Positions 53,479 to 63,285 are shown, counted from the stretch's first letter. The stretch: DNA of 63,285 bases from Bacteroidota bacterium (GCA_018267545.1 JAFDYG010000451.1:1-63285); one strand, 5' to 3'. Numbers and translations are program-made. Notes: a model not told the origin generated them from the letters alone.

Positions 53479-54891
53479 ATGCCAAAGTTAACCTTCCTGC
53501 TGTTTTTGGTCTTCGCCTCAGGCCTCCAACAGCTCTTTGCCCAGCAGCCTCCTATCCTCGACACCTATATCCGCCTCGCCCTCGACAGCAATCTCGCCCT
53601 GCACCAGCGCAACTTTGACCTGCAGCGCGCCCAATACGACCTGAAACGCGCCCAGTCTCTCTTCTATCCCCAGGGCACCTTCAGCTCCCAATATACCGTC
53701 GCCAACGGCGGCCGCTCCCAGGATATCCCCGTCGGCGACCTGCTCAACGGCGTCTATTCGAGCCTCAACCAGCTTACCGGCACGAACAAATTCCCGCAGG
53801 TAGCCAACCAATCCATCCAGTTCCTCCCCAACGACTACCACGACACCAAGATGGAGATCTCCCTCCCCATCCTCAACACGGACCTGCAGCATAATAAAGA
53901 GATCAATCGCGAAACGATCAATGCCCGCCAGGCCGACCGCGACATCTATCGACGCGACCTGGTCCGAAACGTCCGCATAGCCTACTATCAATACCTCCAG
54001 GCCGGCAAGGCCGTCGAGGTCTACAGCACGGCCCTCGGCCTCGTCAAAGAGAACCGCCGCGTCAGCCAAAAATTCGTAGAGAATCACATGGCGACCCGCG
54101 AGATCGTCCTCCGCGCCCAATCGCAGGTAAGCCAGGTCGAAGCTTCTTACATCGAAGCCGGCAACACCCGCCGCAACGCTGCCGCTTATTTCAACTTCCT
54201 CCTCAACCGGCCCCTCGAAAGCGAAATTCTCACCGACTCTTCGCTGATGGACCCCGGAGCCGCCACAACCACCGGAACTACCACAATCGCCGGAGCCGCC
54301 GCTCCCGCCCCCGAAGCCTTCGCCCCAGGAAACGGCGAAGCCCTCCTCGCAAAGCGCGAAGAGTTCAACCGCATAAAAAGTTTTCAAAACATCACCGCCT
54401 CCAATCTAAAATGGAACCGCTCCTACCTCATCCCCAAACTAAACGCCTTTTATGACATCGGCTTCCAGGGCTATGGCTATCGCTTCAACAGCGCCCAGTT
54501 TTATCAGCTGGGTGGCATCCAGCTCATCTGGCCCCTGTTCAAGGCAAACGATAATAAATATAAAATCCGCCAGTCCGAGATCGACATCGCTACGCTCAAA
54601 GAACAATACCAGCAGCTGACCCAGCAGGTCAGTCTCGAGCAAACAACCTCGCAAAACAATTACAGCTCGGCCTTGCAAACTCTTCACTCGCTCTCCGACG
54701 AAGTGAGCAGCGCCCGCGAAGCCTATCGCCTGGCCGAACGGCGATACAACGAAGGACAGGCCCTGCAGATCGAGCTCTTCGACGCCCGCACGCAGATGAC
54801 CAACGCCGAAATACGCTATTCTCTCGGCCGCCTCTCAGTACTCGACAGGGCCGCCGACCTGGAACGCGTCAACGCTTCTTATAAATTTTAA
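53479..54891 (+). CDS. TolC-family outer-membrane efflux protein
   Basis: 470 residues with a signal peptide (LTFLLFLVFASGLQQLFAQ). Two repeats of long helices with DSNLALHQRNFDLQRAQYDLKRAQS and IRQSEIDIATLKEQYQQLTQQVSLEQ, and the YFNFLLNRPLE motif typical of TolC-like outer-membrane factors. It forms the outer-membrane duct of a tripartite pump (family knowledge). A Pro/Ala/Thr-rich insert lies at about 255-285 (GAATTTGTTTIAGAAAPAPE). First gene of an operon with adaptor (21 bases later) and RND permease. Confidence 0.93.
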   Translation: MPKLTFLLFLVFASGLQQLFAQQPPILDTYIRLALDSNLALHQRNFDLQRAQYDLKRAQSLFYPQGTFSSQYTVANGGRSQDIPVGDLLNGVYSSLNQLTGTNKFPQVANQSIQFLPNDYHDTKMEISLPILNTDLQHNKEINRETINARQADRDIYRRDLVRNVRIAYYQYLQAGKAVEVYSTALGLVKENRRVSQKFVENHMATREIVLRAQSQVSQVEASYIEAGNTRRNAAAYFNFLLNRPLESEILTDSSLMDPGAATTTGTTTIAGAAAPAPEAFAPGNGEALLAKREEFNRIKSFQNITASNLKWNRSYLIPKLNAFYDIGFQGYGYRFNSAQFYQLGGIQLIWPLFKANDNKYKIRQSEIDIATLKEQYQQLTQQVSLEQTTSQNNYSSALQTLHSLSDEVSSAREAYRLAERRYNEGQALQIELFDARTQMTNAEIRYSLGRLSVLDRAADLERVNASYKF

Positions 54892-54912
54892 TCATCCTCC
54901 AAACTAAAGTAT

Positions 54913-55983
54913 ATGAAACTGCTCAACTCCCTTCGCTTCCCTCTCGCGATACTCCTCGCCTTCAGCATGGCACGCTGTGGCCACGACGCCGCTGCCGTCA
55001 CGCCCCCCGCAGAAGAAGCGATCCCGGTCAGGATCTCCCCGGTTGTGACTAACGGACATAGTCGTACGCTGCAATATTCGGGTCTCATCGCCTCCAACTC
55101 CGAAGCCCGCCTCTCCTTCAAGATCGGCGGCATCATCTCCCGCATCTACGTAAAAGAGGGCGACCACGTAAGTGCCGGCCAGCTCCTCGCCACGCTCGAC
55201 CTGACCGAGATCGACGCCCAGGTGCAGCAAGCCACCCAGAACGTCGAAAAGTCACAGCGCGACGAAGGCCGTATCAGCAACCTCTATCGCGACACGGTCG
55301 CTTCTCTCGAACAATTGCAAAATGCCCGCACGCAGCTAAACGTCTCCAACGAGGCCCTGCGCATCGCCCGCTTCAATCGCCAGTACGCCCAAATCCGCGC
55401 CGGCTCCAGCGGGACCATCCTGCAGAAGATCATGAACGAAGGCGAGTACGCCTCCGCAGGCTCCGCCGTCCTGCTCTTCAACGGTACCGGCGGCGGCAAC
55501 GAATGGGTCGTCCGCTTCGGCGTATCGGATAAAGACTGGGCCGCCCTGAAGAAAGGCGACAAAGCATCCATAAAGATCGACGCATATCCGGAGGTGAAAT
55601 TTGCCGGAGTGATCTCCAAGCTCGCCGAAGGCTCCGACCCCAACGGCGGTACCTACGCCGTCGAAGTGACGGTCGCCCCCGACGGTCACCGCCTGGCCCC
55701 CGGCCTGTTCTGTACGCTCCAGCTCCAGCCGACGTCTTCTGCCAGTGCCGTCACTTTTATCCCCGCCTCCGCCCTCGCCGAAGGAGATGAAAAAACCGGC
55801 TTCGTATATACGTTAAACGCTGATCAGCGGACGGTCAAAAAAATCCCTGTCCACGTTGCATATCTCCAGGGCGACCTCATCGCCATCAGCAGCGGCCTCG
55901 AAAACGTACAGGAAGTCATCACCGATGGGGTAGGATACCTGACCGAAAGCTCTGTTGTCAAAAACACCACGAACAAGAAATAA
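54913..55983 (+). CDS. RND efflux periplasmic adaptor (membrane fusion protein)
   Basis: 356 residues. N-terminal signal LAILLAFSMARC resembles a lipobox with Cys at 22 (the -1 Arg is unusual). The lipoyl/hairpin domain starts RLSFKIGGIISRIYVKEGDHVSAGQLLATLD, followed by the coiled hairpin (QQATQNVEKSQRDEGRISNLYRD), then SGTILQKIMNEGEYAS and beta-barrel and membrane-proximal parts (LAPGLFCTLQL, ISSGLENVQEVITDG). It bridges the permease and the TolC-type duct. It stops 10 bases before the permease ATG. Confidence 0.92.
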   Translation: MKLLNSLRFPLAILLAFSMARCGHDAAAVTPPAEEAIPVRISPVVTNGHSRTLQYSGLIASNSEARLSFKIGGIISRIYVKEGDHVSAGQLLATLDLTEIDAQVQQATQNVEKSQRDEGRISNLYRDTVASLEQLQNARTQLNVSNEALRIARFNRQYAQIRAGSSGTILQKIMNEGEYASAGSAVLLFNGTGGGNEWVVRFGVSDKDWAALKKGDKASIKIDAYPEVKFAGVISKLAEGSDPNGGTYAVEVTVAPDGHRLAPGLFCTLQLQPTSSASAVTFIPASALAEGDEKTGFVYTLNADQRTVKKIPVHVAYLQGDLIAISSGLENVQEVITDGVGYLTESSVVKNTTNKK

Positions 55984-55993
55984 ACGAATTACC

Positions 55994-58900
55994 ATGAACT
56001 CGAATAAACAAAAGGACGCCGCACCCACACCGGGCACCCCTGCCACGCCCGGCGTCCCCGCCAAAAAGCGCCGCGGCCTCACCGAATTCGCCGTCCGCAA
56101 CTACCAGTTTACGCTCATCGTATTCGTCATGCTGGCCTTCCTCGGCATCAACTCCCTGCTCAACATGCCCCGCGGTGAAGACCCCGACACCGAAGCGCCC
56201 TCCTTCTCCGCCATCGTCATTTACCCCGGCACCAGCCCCAAAGACGTGGAAGAGCTCGTCGTCAACCCCATCGAAAAACGATTCAACGAAATGGATGACG
56301 TCAAACGCATCCGTTCCACCATCGACGACGGCTTGGCCGTCATACAGATCGAATTCAAATACGAAACCGACCCCGATAAAAAATACCAGGACGTCATCCG
56401 CGAGCTCAACGCCGTCCGCACCGAGCTCCCCCAGGATATTCTCAGCATCGACATCCAACGCTTCAGCCCCTCGGACGTCAATATCCTGCAGGTAGGCCTG
56501 CTCAGCGAGACCGCGCCTTATAAAGACCTCAAGGAATGGAGTAAGAAGCTGAAGGAAAGACTGGAGAAAATCAAGACCCTGAAGAATGTAGACAACTGGG
56601 CCTTCCCCCAGCAGCAGGTTCGCGTATCGCTCAACCTCGAACGCCTTTCCCAAAGCCGCATCCCCCTCAATACCGTCCTGCAGGCCATCCAGCGCGAGAA
56701 CGTCAATATCCCCGGCGGCAGCGTCGACATGGGCAGCCGGAAGTTCAACGTCAAGACCAGCGGAGACTATAAAACGGTCGAAGAAATAAAGAATACCATC
56801 GTCAGCAGCGTGGGCGGCAAAATTATTTATGTAAAGGATATCGCCGAAGTCTCCTTCGACTATGAAGAACAAAATTACATCGGAAGGCTCAACGGCAAAC
56901 GAGGCGTCTTCGTTACCGCCAGCCGTAAATCCGGGACCAATATCTTCGCGGTCGAAAAAGAGATGGACCCCATCCTGCAAAAGTTCAGGCAGGAGCTGCC
57001 TCCTTCCATCGCTTATGAAAAGAGCTTCAACAACGCCCAGAGCGTTCGCACCCGCCTCGGACATTTTGTCCGCGATTTCGGCATCGCCATTGTCCTTGTG
57101 CTATTGACGCTGCTCCCTTTGGGACCACGCGCTTCCATCGTGGTGATGGTATCCATCCCCCTTTCGCTGCTCATCGGTCTCGTGCTGTTGAATCTATTTC
57201 ATATTACTATCAATCAGCTCAGCATCGTCGGCATGGTCGTGGCCCTGGGTCTGCTCGTGGACGATAGCATCGTCGTAGTGGAGAACATCGAACGCTATCT
57301 AAGGATGGGCTATACCCGAATCGACGCGGCCATTGCCGCCACACGGCAGATCAGCCTGGCCGTGCTCGGCTGTACCGCCACCCTCATCTTCGCGTTCCTG
57401 CCACTGATGTTCCTGCCCGAAGCGGCCGGTGACTTTATCCGCAGCCTGCCCGCCGCCGTCGTAACGACGGTCCTGGCTTCCCTTTTCGTATCGCTGACCA
57501 TCGTCCCCTTCCTGTCCAGCCGCATCCTGAGCGCGCACGAACACCCCGAAGGCAACTTCTTCCTGCGTGGCCTGCGTCGCTTTATCAACGGCTCCTATCG
57601 TCGCCTCCTCCATACCGCCATTACTCGTCCGATAGTGACCCTGCTCGTAGCCCTGGGCATTTTTATCGGATGCCTGGCCTTGATTCCCCGGGTCGGCTTC
57701 AGCGTCTTCCCCGCCTCGGAGAAACCCATGTTCCTCGTCAACATCCAAACCCCGCTTGGTACCAGCCTTTCCGCCACGGATAGCGTCGCCCGGTACGTCG
57801 AAAAACACATCGACCACCTGCCCGACCTAAAGAATTATGCGACGAATGTAGGCCATGGCAATCCCCGTATCTATTATAATGTAATCCCGCAGAACGAGCA
57901 GAGCAACTACGCCCAGATCTTCATACAGCTAAACGAAACGGCGCCCTACAGAAAAAGACAAATGATCGACTCCCTGCGTCAGACCTTCAAGGACTATCCC
58001 GGCGCAAAGATCGAAGTAAAGGACTTCGAACAAGGACCCCCGATCGAAGCCCCCATCGCCATCCGCCTCTTCTCCGAGGACCTCGACACTTTGCGCAGCC
58101 TCGCCTTCCGCGTCGAAAACCTGCTCAAAAAAACCGAAGGCACTATGTACGTCAACAACGAGCTGACTACCCTGAAGACCGATATCAAGGTCAACGTCAA
58201 CAAGGAAAAAGCCGGCATCCTCGGCGTACCCGTCAACGAGATCGACCGCACCGTCCGCCTCGCCGTAGCCGGCCTCGACATCGGAAAATTCCGCAAGGAC
58301 AATGAAAAAGGCGACGACTATAACATCACCGTCTGCCTCCCCCGCGGTCCGCACCAGACCCTCGACGCGCTGGACAAGATCTACGTCAACTCCTATACCG
58401 GCGCTTCCATCCCCCTGAGCCAGGTCGCCGATATCCAGTTCCAAAGCTCACCCACCAGCATCCGTCACTACGACAAGGACCGATATACGACCGTCACGGC
58501 CTTTGTCCGCAATGGCTACAACACGACCCGCATGACCCAGGGCATCCTGCAGCAGCTGGACAAAATGCAATTCCCCAAAGGCTCCGGCTACAAGGCCGCC
58601 GGTGAAGTGGAAAGCAAAGAAGAAAGCTTCGGCGGACTCGGCGCCATTATCCTCATCACCGTCTTTGGCATCCTTGGTATCCTGATATTGGAATTCAAGA
58701 CCTTCCGGGGCACCCTCATCGTCCTCTCCGTCGTCCCCCTCGGCATCATCGGCGCGGTCCTCATCCTCTTCGCCACCGGCAATACCTTCTCCTTCGTCGC
58801 CGTCATCGGTATTATCGCCCTCATCGGCATCGAAGTAAAGAACTCCATCCTGCTCGTCGACTACACCGACCAGCTTCGCCGCGGCGGCATGGGCCTCGAC

Positions 58901-59167
58901 GAAGCCATCCAGGAGGCCGGCGAAACCCGGTTCGTCCCCATCATCCTCACCACCCTCACCGCAATCGGAGGCCTCATCCCCCTCGTCGCCGAAAACAACC
59001 CCCTCTATTCCCCCCTCGCCCTCGTCATCATCGGCGGCCTGCTCAGCTCGACCATCCTCACCCGCGTGGTCACCCCCGTTCTCTACAAGCTGCTCGCCCC
59101 CCGAATCGAACCCGACCCAACCCATACCTCCGATCATACCCCCACTCCCGCACCAGCCCTCGCATAG
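55994..59167 (+). CDS. RND-family multidrug efflux permease (AcrB/HAE1-like)
   Basis: 1057 residues from the ATG at 55994, preceded by a Pro/Thr-rich cytosolic start (QKDAAPTPGTPATPG). Twelve spans with two large periplasmic loops. Proton relay Asp pair in GMVVALGLLVDDSIVVVENIERYL near 435. The usual HAE1 signatures ARQISLAVLGCTATLIFAFLPL, GEDPDTEAPSFSAIVIYPGTSP and PAALVIIGGLL-type ends are visible. It exchanges protons for export of drugs or organic molecules. The pump substrate is unknown; many Bacteroidota homologues handle bile-like or aromatic compounds. A 15-bp-stem terminator follows. Confidence 0.94.
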   Translation: MNSNKQKDAAPTPGTPATPGVPAKKRRGLTEFAVRNYQFTLIVFVMLAFLGINSLLNMPRGEDPDTEAPSFSAIVIYPGTSPKDVEELVVNPIEKRFNEMDDVKRIRSTIDDGLAVIQIEFKYETDPDKKYQDVIRELNAVRTELPQDILSIDIQRFSPSDVNILQVGLLSETAPYKDLKEWSKKLKERLEKIKTLKNVDNWAFPQQQVRVSLNLERLSQSRIPLNTVLQAIQRENVNIPGGSVDMGSRKFNVKTSGDYKTVEEIKNTIVSSVGGKIIYVKDIAEVSFDYEEQNYIGRLNGKRGVFVTASRKSGTNIFAVEKEMDPILQKFRQELPPSIAYEKSFNNAQSVRTRLGHFVRDFGIAIVLVLLTLLPLGPRASIVVMVSIPLSLLIGLVLLNLFHITINQLSIVGMVVALGLLVDDSIVVVENIERYLRMGYTRIDAAIAATRQISLAVLGCTATLIFAFLPLMFLPEAAGDFIRSLPAAVVTTVLASLFVSLTIVPFLSSRILSAHEHPEGNFFLRGLRRFINGSYRRLLHTAITRPIVTLLVALGIFIGCLALIPRVGFSVFPASEKPMFLVNIQTPLGTSLSATDSVARYVEKHIDHLPDLKNYATNVGHGNPRIYYNVIPQNEQSNYAQIFIQLNETAPYRKRQMIDSLRQTFKDYPGAKIEVKDFEQGPPIEAPIAIRLFSEDLDTLRSLAFRVENLLKKTEGTMYVNNELTTLKTDIKVNVNKEKAGILGVPVNEIDRTVRLAVAGLDIGKFRKDNEKGDDYNITVCLPRGPHQTLDALDKIYVNSYTGASIPLSQVADIQFQSSPTSIRHYDKDRYTTVTAFVRNGYNTTRMTQGILQQLDKMQFPKGSGYKAAGEVESKEESFGGLGAIILITVFGILGILILEFKTFRGTLIVLSVVPLGIIGAVLILFATGNTFSFVAVIGIIALIGIEVKNSILLVDYTDQLRRGGMGLDEAIQEAGETRFVPIILTTLTAIGGLIPLVAENNPLYSPLALVIIGGLLSSTILTRVVTPVLYKLLAPRIEPDPTHTSDHTPTPAPALA

Positions 59168-59177
59168 ATAAACACTT

Positions 59178-59213
59178 AGTAGGTGGTCACAATTTGTGAC
59201 CGCCTACTTTTTT
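59178..59213 (+). terminator. Terminator of the RND operon, also palindrome 1
   Basis: AGTAGG-x-GGTCACAA... paired with ...TTGTGACC-x-CCTACT and a T run. It ends the efflux operon 11 bases past the stop. Its core GGTCACAATTTGTGACC (59185-59201) recurs in the two other palindromes downstream. Confidence 0.8.
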
Positions 59214-59237
59214 GAGGTCGCAATTTGCGACCTCAAA
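59211..59237. repeat. Palindrome 2, core GGTCGCAATTTGCGACC
   Basis: A perfect 27-base palindrome with 13-bp arms around a single central base. The core differs from copies 1 and 3 by a paired A-T to G-C change on both arms, so the symmetry is preserved. Confidence 0.85.
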
Positions 59238-59266
59238 ACTCTAATTTTCTAAAACCATGTTACTTA

Positions 59267-59297
59267 TCTCTAAGGTCACAATTTGTGACCTTAGAGA
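59267..59297. repeat. Palindrome 3, core GGTCACAATTTGTGACC
   Basis: A perfect 31-base palindrome with 15-bp arms (TCTCTAAGGTCACAA and its complement). The flanks differ from copies 1 and 2 but are themselves symmetrical. It is 103 bases before the ORF6N gene. Confidence 0.85.
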
Positions 59298-59399
59298 ATA
59301 AAGGATTGATTTTGATGGCCTTGAGAAGGCATGGATTCGGAAAACTTCATTTTTCTATCGAAAAACTAGTTGCTAATTTTATTAGCTAAAATTATGTAT

Positions 59400-59921
59400 A
59401 TGGAACCGGTAATTATTCAACAAAAGATTTATGAAATAAGGGGTGTGAAGGTTATGCTAGATTTTGATTTAGCAGTATTATATGAAGTCCCGACAAAAGC
59501 CTTAAACCAGGCTATGAAAAGAAATATTGAGCGTTTTCCTCAAGACTTCATGTTTCAACTTACTCGGAAAGAATATACGACTTTGAGGACTCAATTTGGC
59601 CTTTTAGACACAAAAGGAGCGCATAGCAAGTATAATCCTTATGCGTTTACCGAACACGGAGTAACCATGCTTGCAAGTATTCTTAAGAGTGACAAAGCCA
59701 TTGAGATGAATATATTTATAGTCCGCGCCTTCATCGCCCTTCGCCAGTTCGCCCTCCAATACAAAGACCTCGCCGACCAAATCCAGGAAATCCGCCGCAC
59801 CGTCGAAAGCCACAACGAACAGCTCGTCAAAATCTACGGCGCCATCGAAACCCTCCTCGCCGAAAAAGAAGCCGAACAATCCTTCGCCGACCGCGAAAGA
59901 ATCGGCTTCAAAACAGCCTAA
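59400..59921 (+). CDS. ORF6N-domain DNA-binding protein
   Basis: 173 residues from the ATG at 59400 (another ATG at 59394 is possible). ORF6N domain in about 1-90: IIQQKIYEIRGVKVMLDFDLAVLYEV, KALNQAMKRNIERFPQDFMFQLT, and YNPYAFTEHGVTMLASILKSDKAIEMNI, a phage/plasmid-type DNA-binding fold. The C-terminal third (FIALRQFALQYKDLADQIQEI onwards) is a coiled coil. The first two thirds are clearly AT-rich, while the part after about 59725 has the GC-rich codon use of the surroundings, so the gene seems mosaic. It follows three palindromes that it may bind (inference). Confidence 0.85.
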   Translation: MEPVIIQQKIYEIRGVKVMLDFDLAVLYEVPTKALNQAMKRNIERFPQDFMFQLTRKEYTTLRTQFGLLDTKGAHSKYNPYAFTEHGVTMLASILKSDKAIEMNIFIVRAFIALRQFALQYKDLADQIQEIRRTVESHNEQLVKIYGAIETLLAEKEAEQSFADRERIGFKTA

Positions 59922-59925
59922 CGAA

Positions 59926-59949
59926 AAAGCCGGGCGTCAACCCGGCTTT
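59926..59949 (+). terminator. Terminator of the ORF6N gene
   Basis: AAAGCCGGG-CGTCAA-CCCGGCTTT, a 9-bp stem starting five bases past the stop, followed by AAATAATA; the T tail is weak. It may work on both strands. Confidence 0.6.
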
Positions 59950-60054
59950 AAATAATATCGCGCTCCGCGCTCACCCCAAACGCCCCGCGCCGCAAACACG
60001 CCGCACCCAAACACTCCAAGCCCCCAACACCCCGCGCCGCCTATACCACACACC

Positions 60055-61218
60055 CTACACCATCGGATGCCTCTTAAACTCCTTACTCCTATCAAACAAA
60101 TACCGATAAGTCGTCAGCTTCCTGCTCACAAACGTATCCCCCAGATTCTTCGCCACATTCACCATCTTCGGATTGAAATCCCCAATCCACTGCATCTCGT
60201 AGTGCAGATAAAACCCCGCCGGCTGCACCACCTTCGCTATCTCCCCAATAATAAACGCATCCACCCCCTTCGCCTGAAACTCCGGCACCACCGCAAACAC
60301 AATCCCCGTAAAATGCCGGCAGGCGCCCCTGCTCCTCAACCACAAAAAATAAAGCTTCTGCAACAGCCCAAACTTCCCATCGAAGTGCTTATAGTACTGA
60401 TTCAGCTCCGGAATATTGATAAACATCGCAATCGGCGTCTCATTATGATACGCAAACCAAACGATCTTCTCATCCATCAGCGGCTTCATCTTCTTGAACA
60501 GCTGCATCACCTGCTCCTTCCGCATCGACTTCATCCCTCCATGCCCGGCAAAAGCGCCGTTATAGATCGCCAGAAAATCCTCGGCATATTTCTCCAAACG
60601 CGCCTTTTCTATGTGCCGGGCGGAGAAAGCCGGGTCGGAAGCCAGCGCCGCATGCCGGGCTAACAGTTTCTCACTCAGCGGCTTAGCCGGATCGAGGCCA
60701 AAGCAAAGCTGGTGAAAGAACGGCTGAAAACCATAGTTTTCCAGCAGCTCCTTATAATAAGGCGCGTTGAAATTCATCGACCAGAGCGGCTCATGGAAGC
60801 CCTCGACCAGCAGCCCCCACCACTTGTCCCGCTCCCCAAAGTTGATGGGCCCGTCCATCGCTTCCATTCCCTTCTGGCTCAGCCAGTGCCGGGCCACATC
60901 CAGCAGCATATCCGCGGCTTCCTGTTTGTTGATACAGTCAAAAAAGCCCATCCCCCCGACCAGGACGTCATCCCCCTTGTTTTTGTATTTTTTATTCACA
61001 AAAGCGGCGACCCTGCCGATCAGCCGCCCCTCGCCATCCTTTAAAATCCAGCGGGCGCACTCCCCATGCCGGAAGGCCTTGTTGTGCTCCGGGTCAAATA
61101 CTTCATTGATTTCCTTGTCGATAGGTCGAATGTAAGAAGGATTTTTCCGGTTTAGCTCGACGTTGACCTGGATAAACTCCCTGGCGAGGGAGGGATTTAA
61201 AACTTCTATCAATTGCAT
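60055..61218 (-). CDS. GNAT-like acyltransferase family protein, uncharacterised
   Basis: 387 residues from an ATG at 61218 (an ATG at 61227 is also possible). An N-terminal part (about 1-180) contains HGECARWILKDGEGRLIGRVAAFVNKKYKNKG and VGGMGFFDCINKQEAADMLLDVARHWLSQKG, the strand-helix layout of an acetyltransferase A/B motif; a second half (about 200-387) resembles a further GNAT-like fold. Such double-domain proteins are common in Bacteroidota with unknown substrate (recollection). It shares no operon. C-rich low-complexity sequence lies after its stop. Divergent from atpD with 98 bases between. Confidence 0.65.
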   Translation of the reverse strand: MQLIEVLNPSLAREFIQVNVELNRKNPSYIRPIDKEINEVFDPEHNKAFRHGECARWILKDGEGRLIGRVAAFVNKKYKNKGDDVLVGGMGFFDCINKQEAADMLLDVARHWLSQKGMEAMDGPINFGERDKWWGLLVEGFHEPLWSMNFNAPYYKELLENYGFQPFFHQLCFGLDPAKPLSEKLLARHAALASDPAFSARHIEKARLEKYAEDFLAIYNGAFAGHGGMKSMRKEQVMQLFKKMKPLMDEKIVWFAYHNETPIAMFINIPELNQYYKHFDGKFGLLQKLYFLWLRSRGACRHFTGIVFAVVPEFQAKGVDAFIIGEIAKVVQPAGFYLHYEMQWIGDFNPKMVNVAKNLGDTFVSRKLTTYRYLFDRSKEFKRHPMV

Positions 61219-61250
61219 AAGAGGCATCAAATGTAGCAAAAAGGCCTTAA

Positions 61251-62816
<1,566 letters not shown>

Positions 62817-62874
62817 TCCCCCGGCCCTCGTGTCTCATTAACTTAACAAAATGTCACCCCTCTGGGGTTTGGGT

Positions 62875-63135
62875 ATGAACCTTGAAATATTAACACCCGA
62901 GAAGAAATTGTTCAGCGCCGACGTATATGGCGTTCAGCTGCCCGGCGTCGACGGCCTGTTCGAGGTACTGGACAAACACGCCCCCCTCGTGAGCGCGCTT
63001 AAAGCCGGCCGGGTCAAGGTGTTGAAAGATAAAAACAACCACCTGGCTTTCTTCACGATTCAAAGCGGCTTCGTAGAAGTCATTCACAATAAGGTCACCG
63101 TCTTAGTCGAAGGCGCGGTGCCCCTGGAAAAATAA
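62875..63135 (+). CDS. atpC: F-type ATP synthase subunit epsilon, short form
   Basis: 86 residues from the ATG at 62875, 58 bases after atpD. It consists of the N-terminal beta-sandwich: NLEILTPEKKLFSADVYGVQLPGVDGLFEVLDKHAPLVSALKAGRVKV, then LAFFTIQSGFVEVIHNKVTVLVE. The C-terminal two-helix domain of longer epsilon subunits (about 130 residues), which inhibits ATP hydrolysis in other bacteria, is absent. Short forms are known in Bacteroidota (recollection), so regulation of hydrolysis must differ. Confidence 0.93.
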   Translation: MNLEILTPEKKLFSADVYGVQLPGVDGLFEVLDKHAPLVSALKAGRVKVLKDKNNHLAFFTIQSGFVEVIHNKVTVLVEGAVPLEK

Positions 63136-63184
63136 CTTGACAAACAGCCCTTGTGGTCCTTTCCCCACGGAACAATGTTAGTTT

Positions 63185-63209
63185 AATCCCCGGCTTCGCG
63201 CCGGGGATT
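63185..63209 (+). terminator. Terminator of atpD-atpC
   Basis: AATCCCCGG...CCGGGGATT, a 9-bp stem with a short loop, then CTTGTTTG; it lies 50 bases after the atpC stop. Confidence 0.65.
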
Positions 63210-63247
63210 CTTGTTTGAGGCCTGACCCCAACCGCCCAGAGCCCCCA

Positions 63248-63270
63248 CCCCCCCCCCCCCCCCCCCCCCC
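63248..63270 (+). repeat. Run of 23 C
   Basis: An uninterrupted run of 23 cytosines in the C-rich end of the window. Homopolymers like this slip in replication and sequencing, so its length is uncertain and may be an assembly artefact. Confidence 0.8.
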
Positions 63271-63285
63271 ACCCTTACCCCCCTT

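Noticed and set aside
59178-59297. CRISPR or rho-independent terminators only
   Set aside because: Only the first palindrome has a T run, and spacing is irregular; shared core and covariation are better explained as protein sites or a hairpin family.

Overview
The window looks like chromosomal DNA of a moderately GC-rich Bacteroidota, most likely a Chitinophagaceae-type bacterium (inference). The lineage calls rest on several things. There are Bacteroidota-style promoters (TTTG, a spacer of 18-20 bases, TAnnTTTG). A PorT-like protein of type IX secretion sits beside ubiE. A DUF5723-type protein, a Wzi/RemB-like outer-membrane protein and an ORF6N protein are present. atpD and atpC form a separate pair, with an epsilon subunit lacking the usual helical domain. 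No tRNA, rRNA, CRISPR array, insertion sequence or integrase was seen.

Layout. Positions 1-11.7 kb hold a surface-glycan locus: seven glycosyltransferase genes or gene pieces, two of them multi-domain fusions (GT2-GT4, and GT4-GT4-two beta-sandwich repeats-GT2), two SAM methyltransferases and a coiled-coil protein. Positions 12.1-14.9 kb hold a priming sugar-phosphate transferase, a small anchored protein and a GT-C type membrane protein. Positions 14.9-24.3 kb are mixed housekeeping genes: a Tat-type threonine-aldolase-like enzyme, DUF983, an AhpD-like protein, ComM, small lipoproteins, a MutS-like ATPase, dihydroorotase and a Wzi-like barrel. Positions 24.38-26.42 kb form an uncharacterised three-gene secreted cassette: two paralogues of an unrecognised family plus an FGE-like enzyme with both catalytic cysteines. 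Positions 26.4-30.2 kb carry HlyIII, PorT, UbiE, EngB and a YkuK-like protein.

Positions 30.3-34.5 kb are a tight five-gene membrane/lipid operon plus a GbsR/MarR regulator. Nearly the same operator precedes both transcription units. Positions 34.5-42.5 kb contain a TonB-domain protein, a DUF5723 protein and a type III polyketide cluster (PKS, methyltransferase, FAD oxidoreductase, UbiA prenyltransferase) with a GT87-type protein and a GH19 chitinase upstream. Positions 42.5-45.2 kb contain rhlE, a candidate small RNA with its own promoter, palindrome and terminator, and a 73-residue HTH protein. Positions 45.2-52.5 kb contain the pyruvate dehydrogenase E2, a GH18-CE4-GT2 fusion that may make, trim, deacetylate and export a GlcNAc polymer, and dnaX. 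The dnaX gene has an A9-G slippery run that would give a short gamma form. Positions 52.6-59.2 kb are a TetR-controlled RND efflux operon. Positions 59.2-63.3 kb hold an ORF6N gene preceded by three covarying palindromes, a GNAT-like protein, atpD-atpC and a 23-base C run.

The strongest leads are the dnaX slippery site, the paired GbsR and TetR operators, the orphan small RNA, the palindrome array before the mosaic ORF6N gene, the two-paralogue/FGE cassette, and the large glycan enzymes. All family calls were made by reading the sequence; no search was run.
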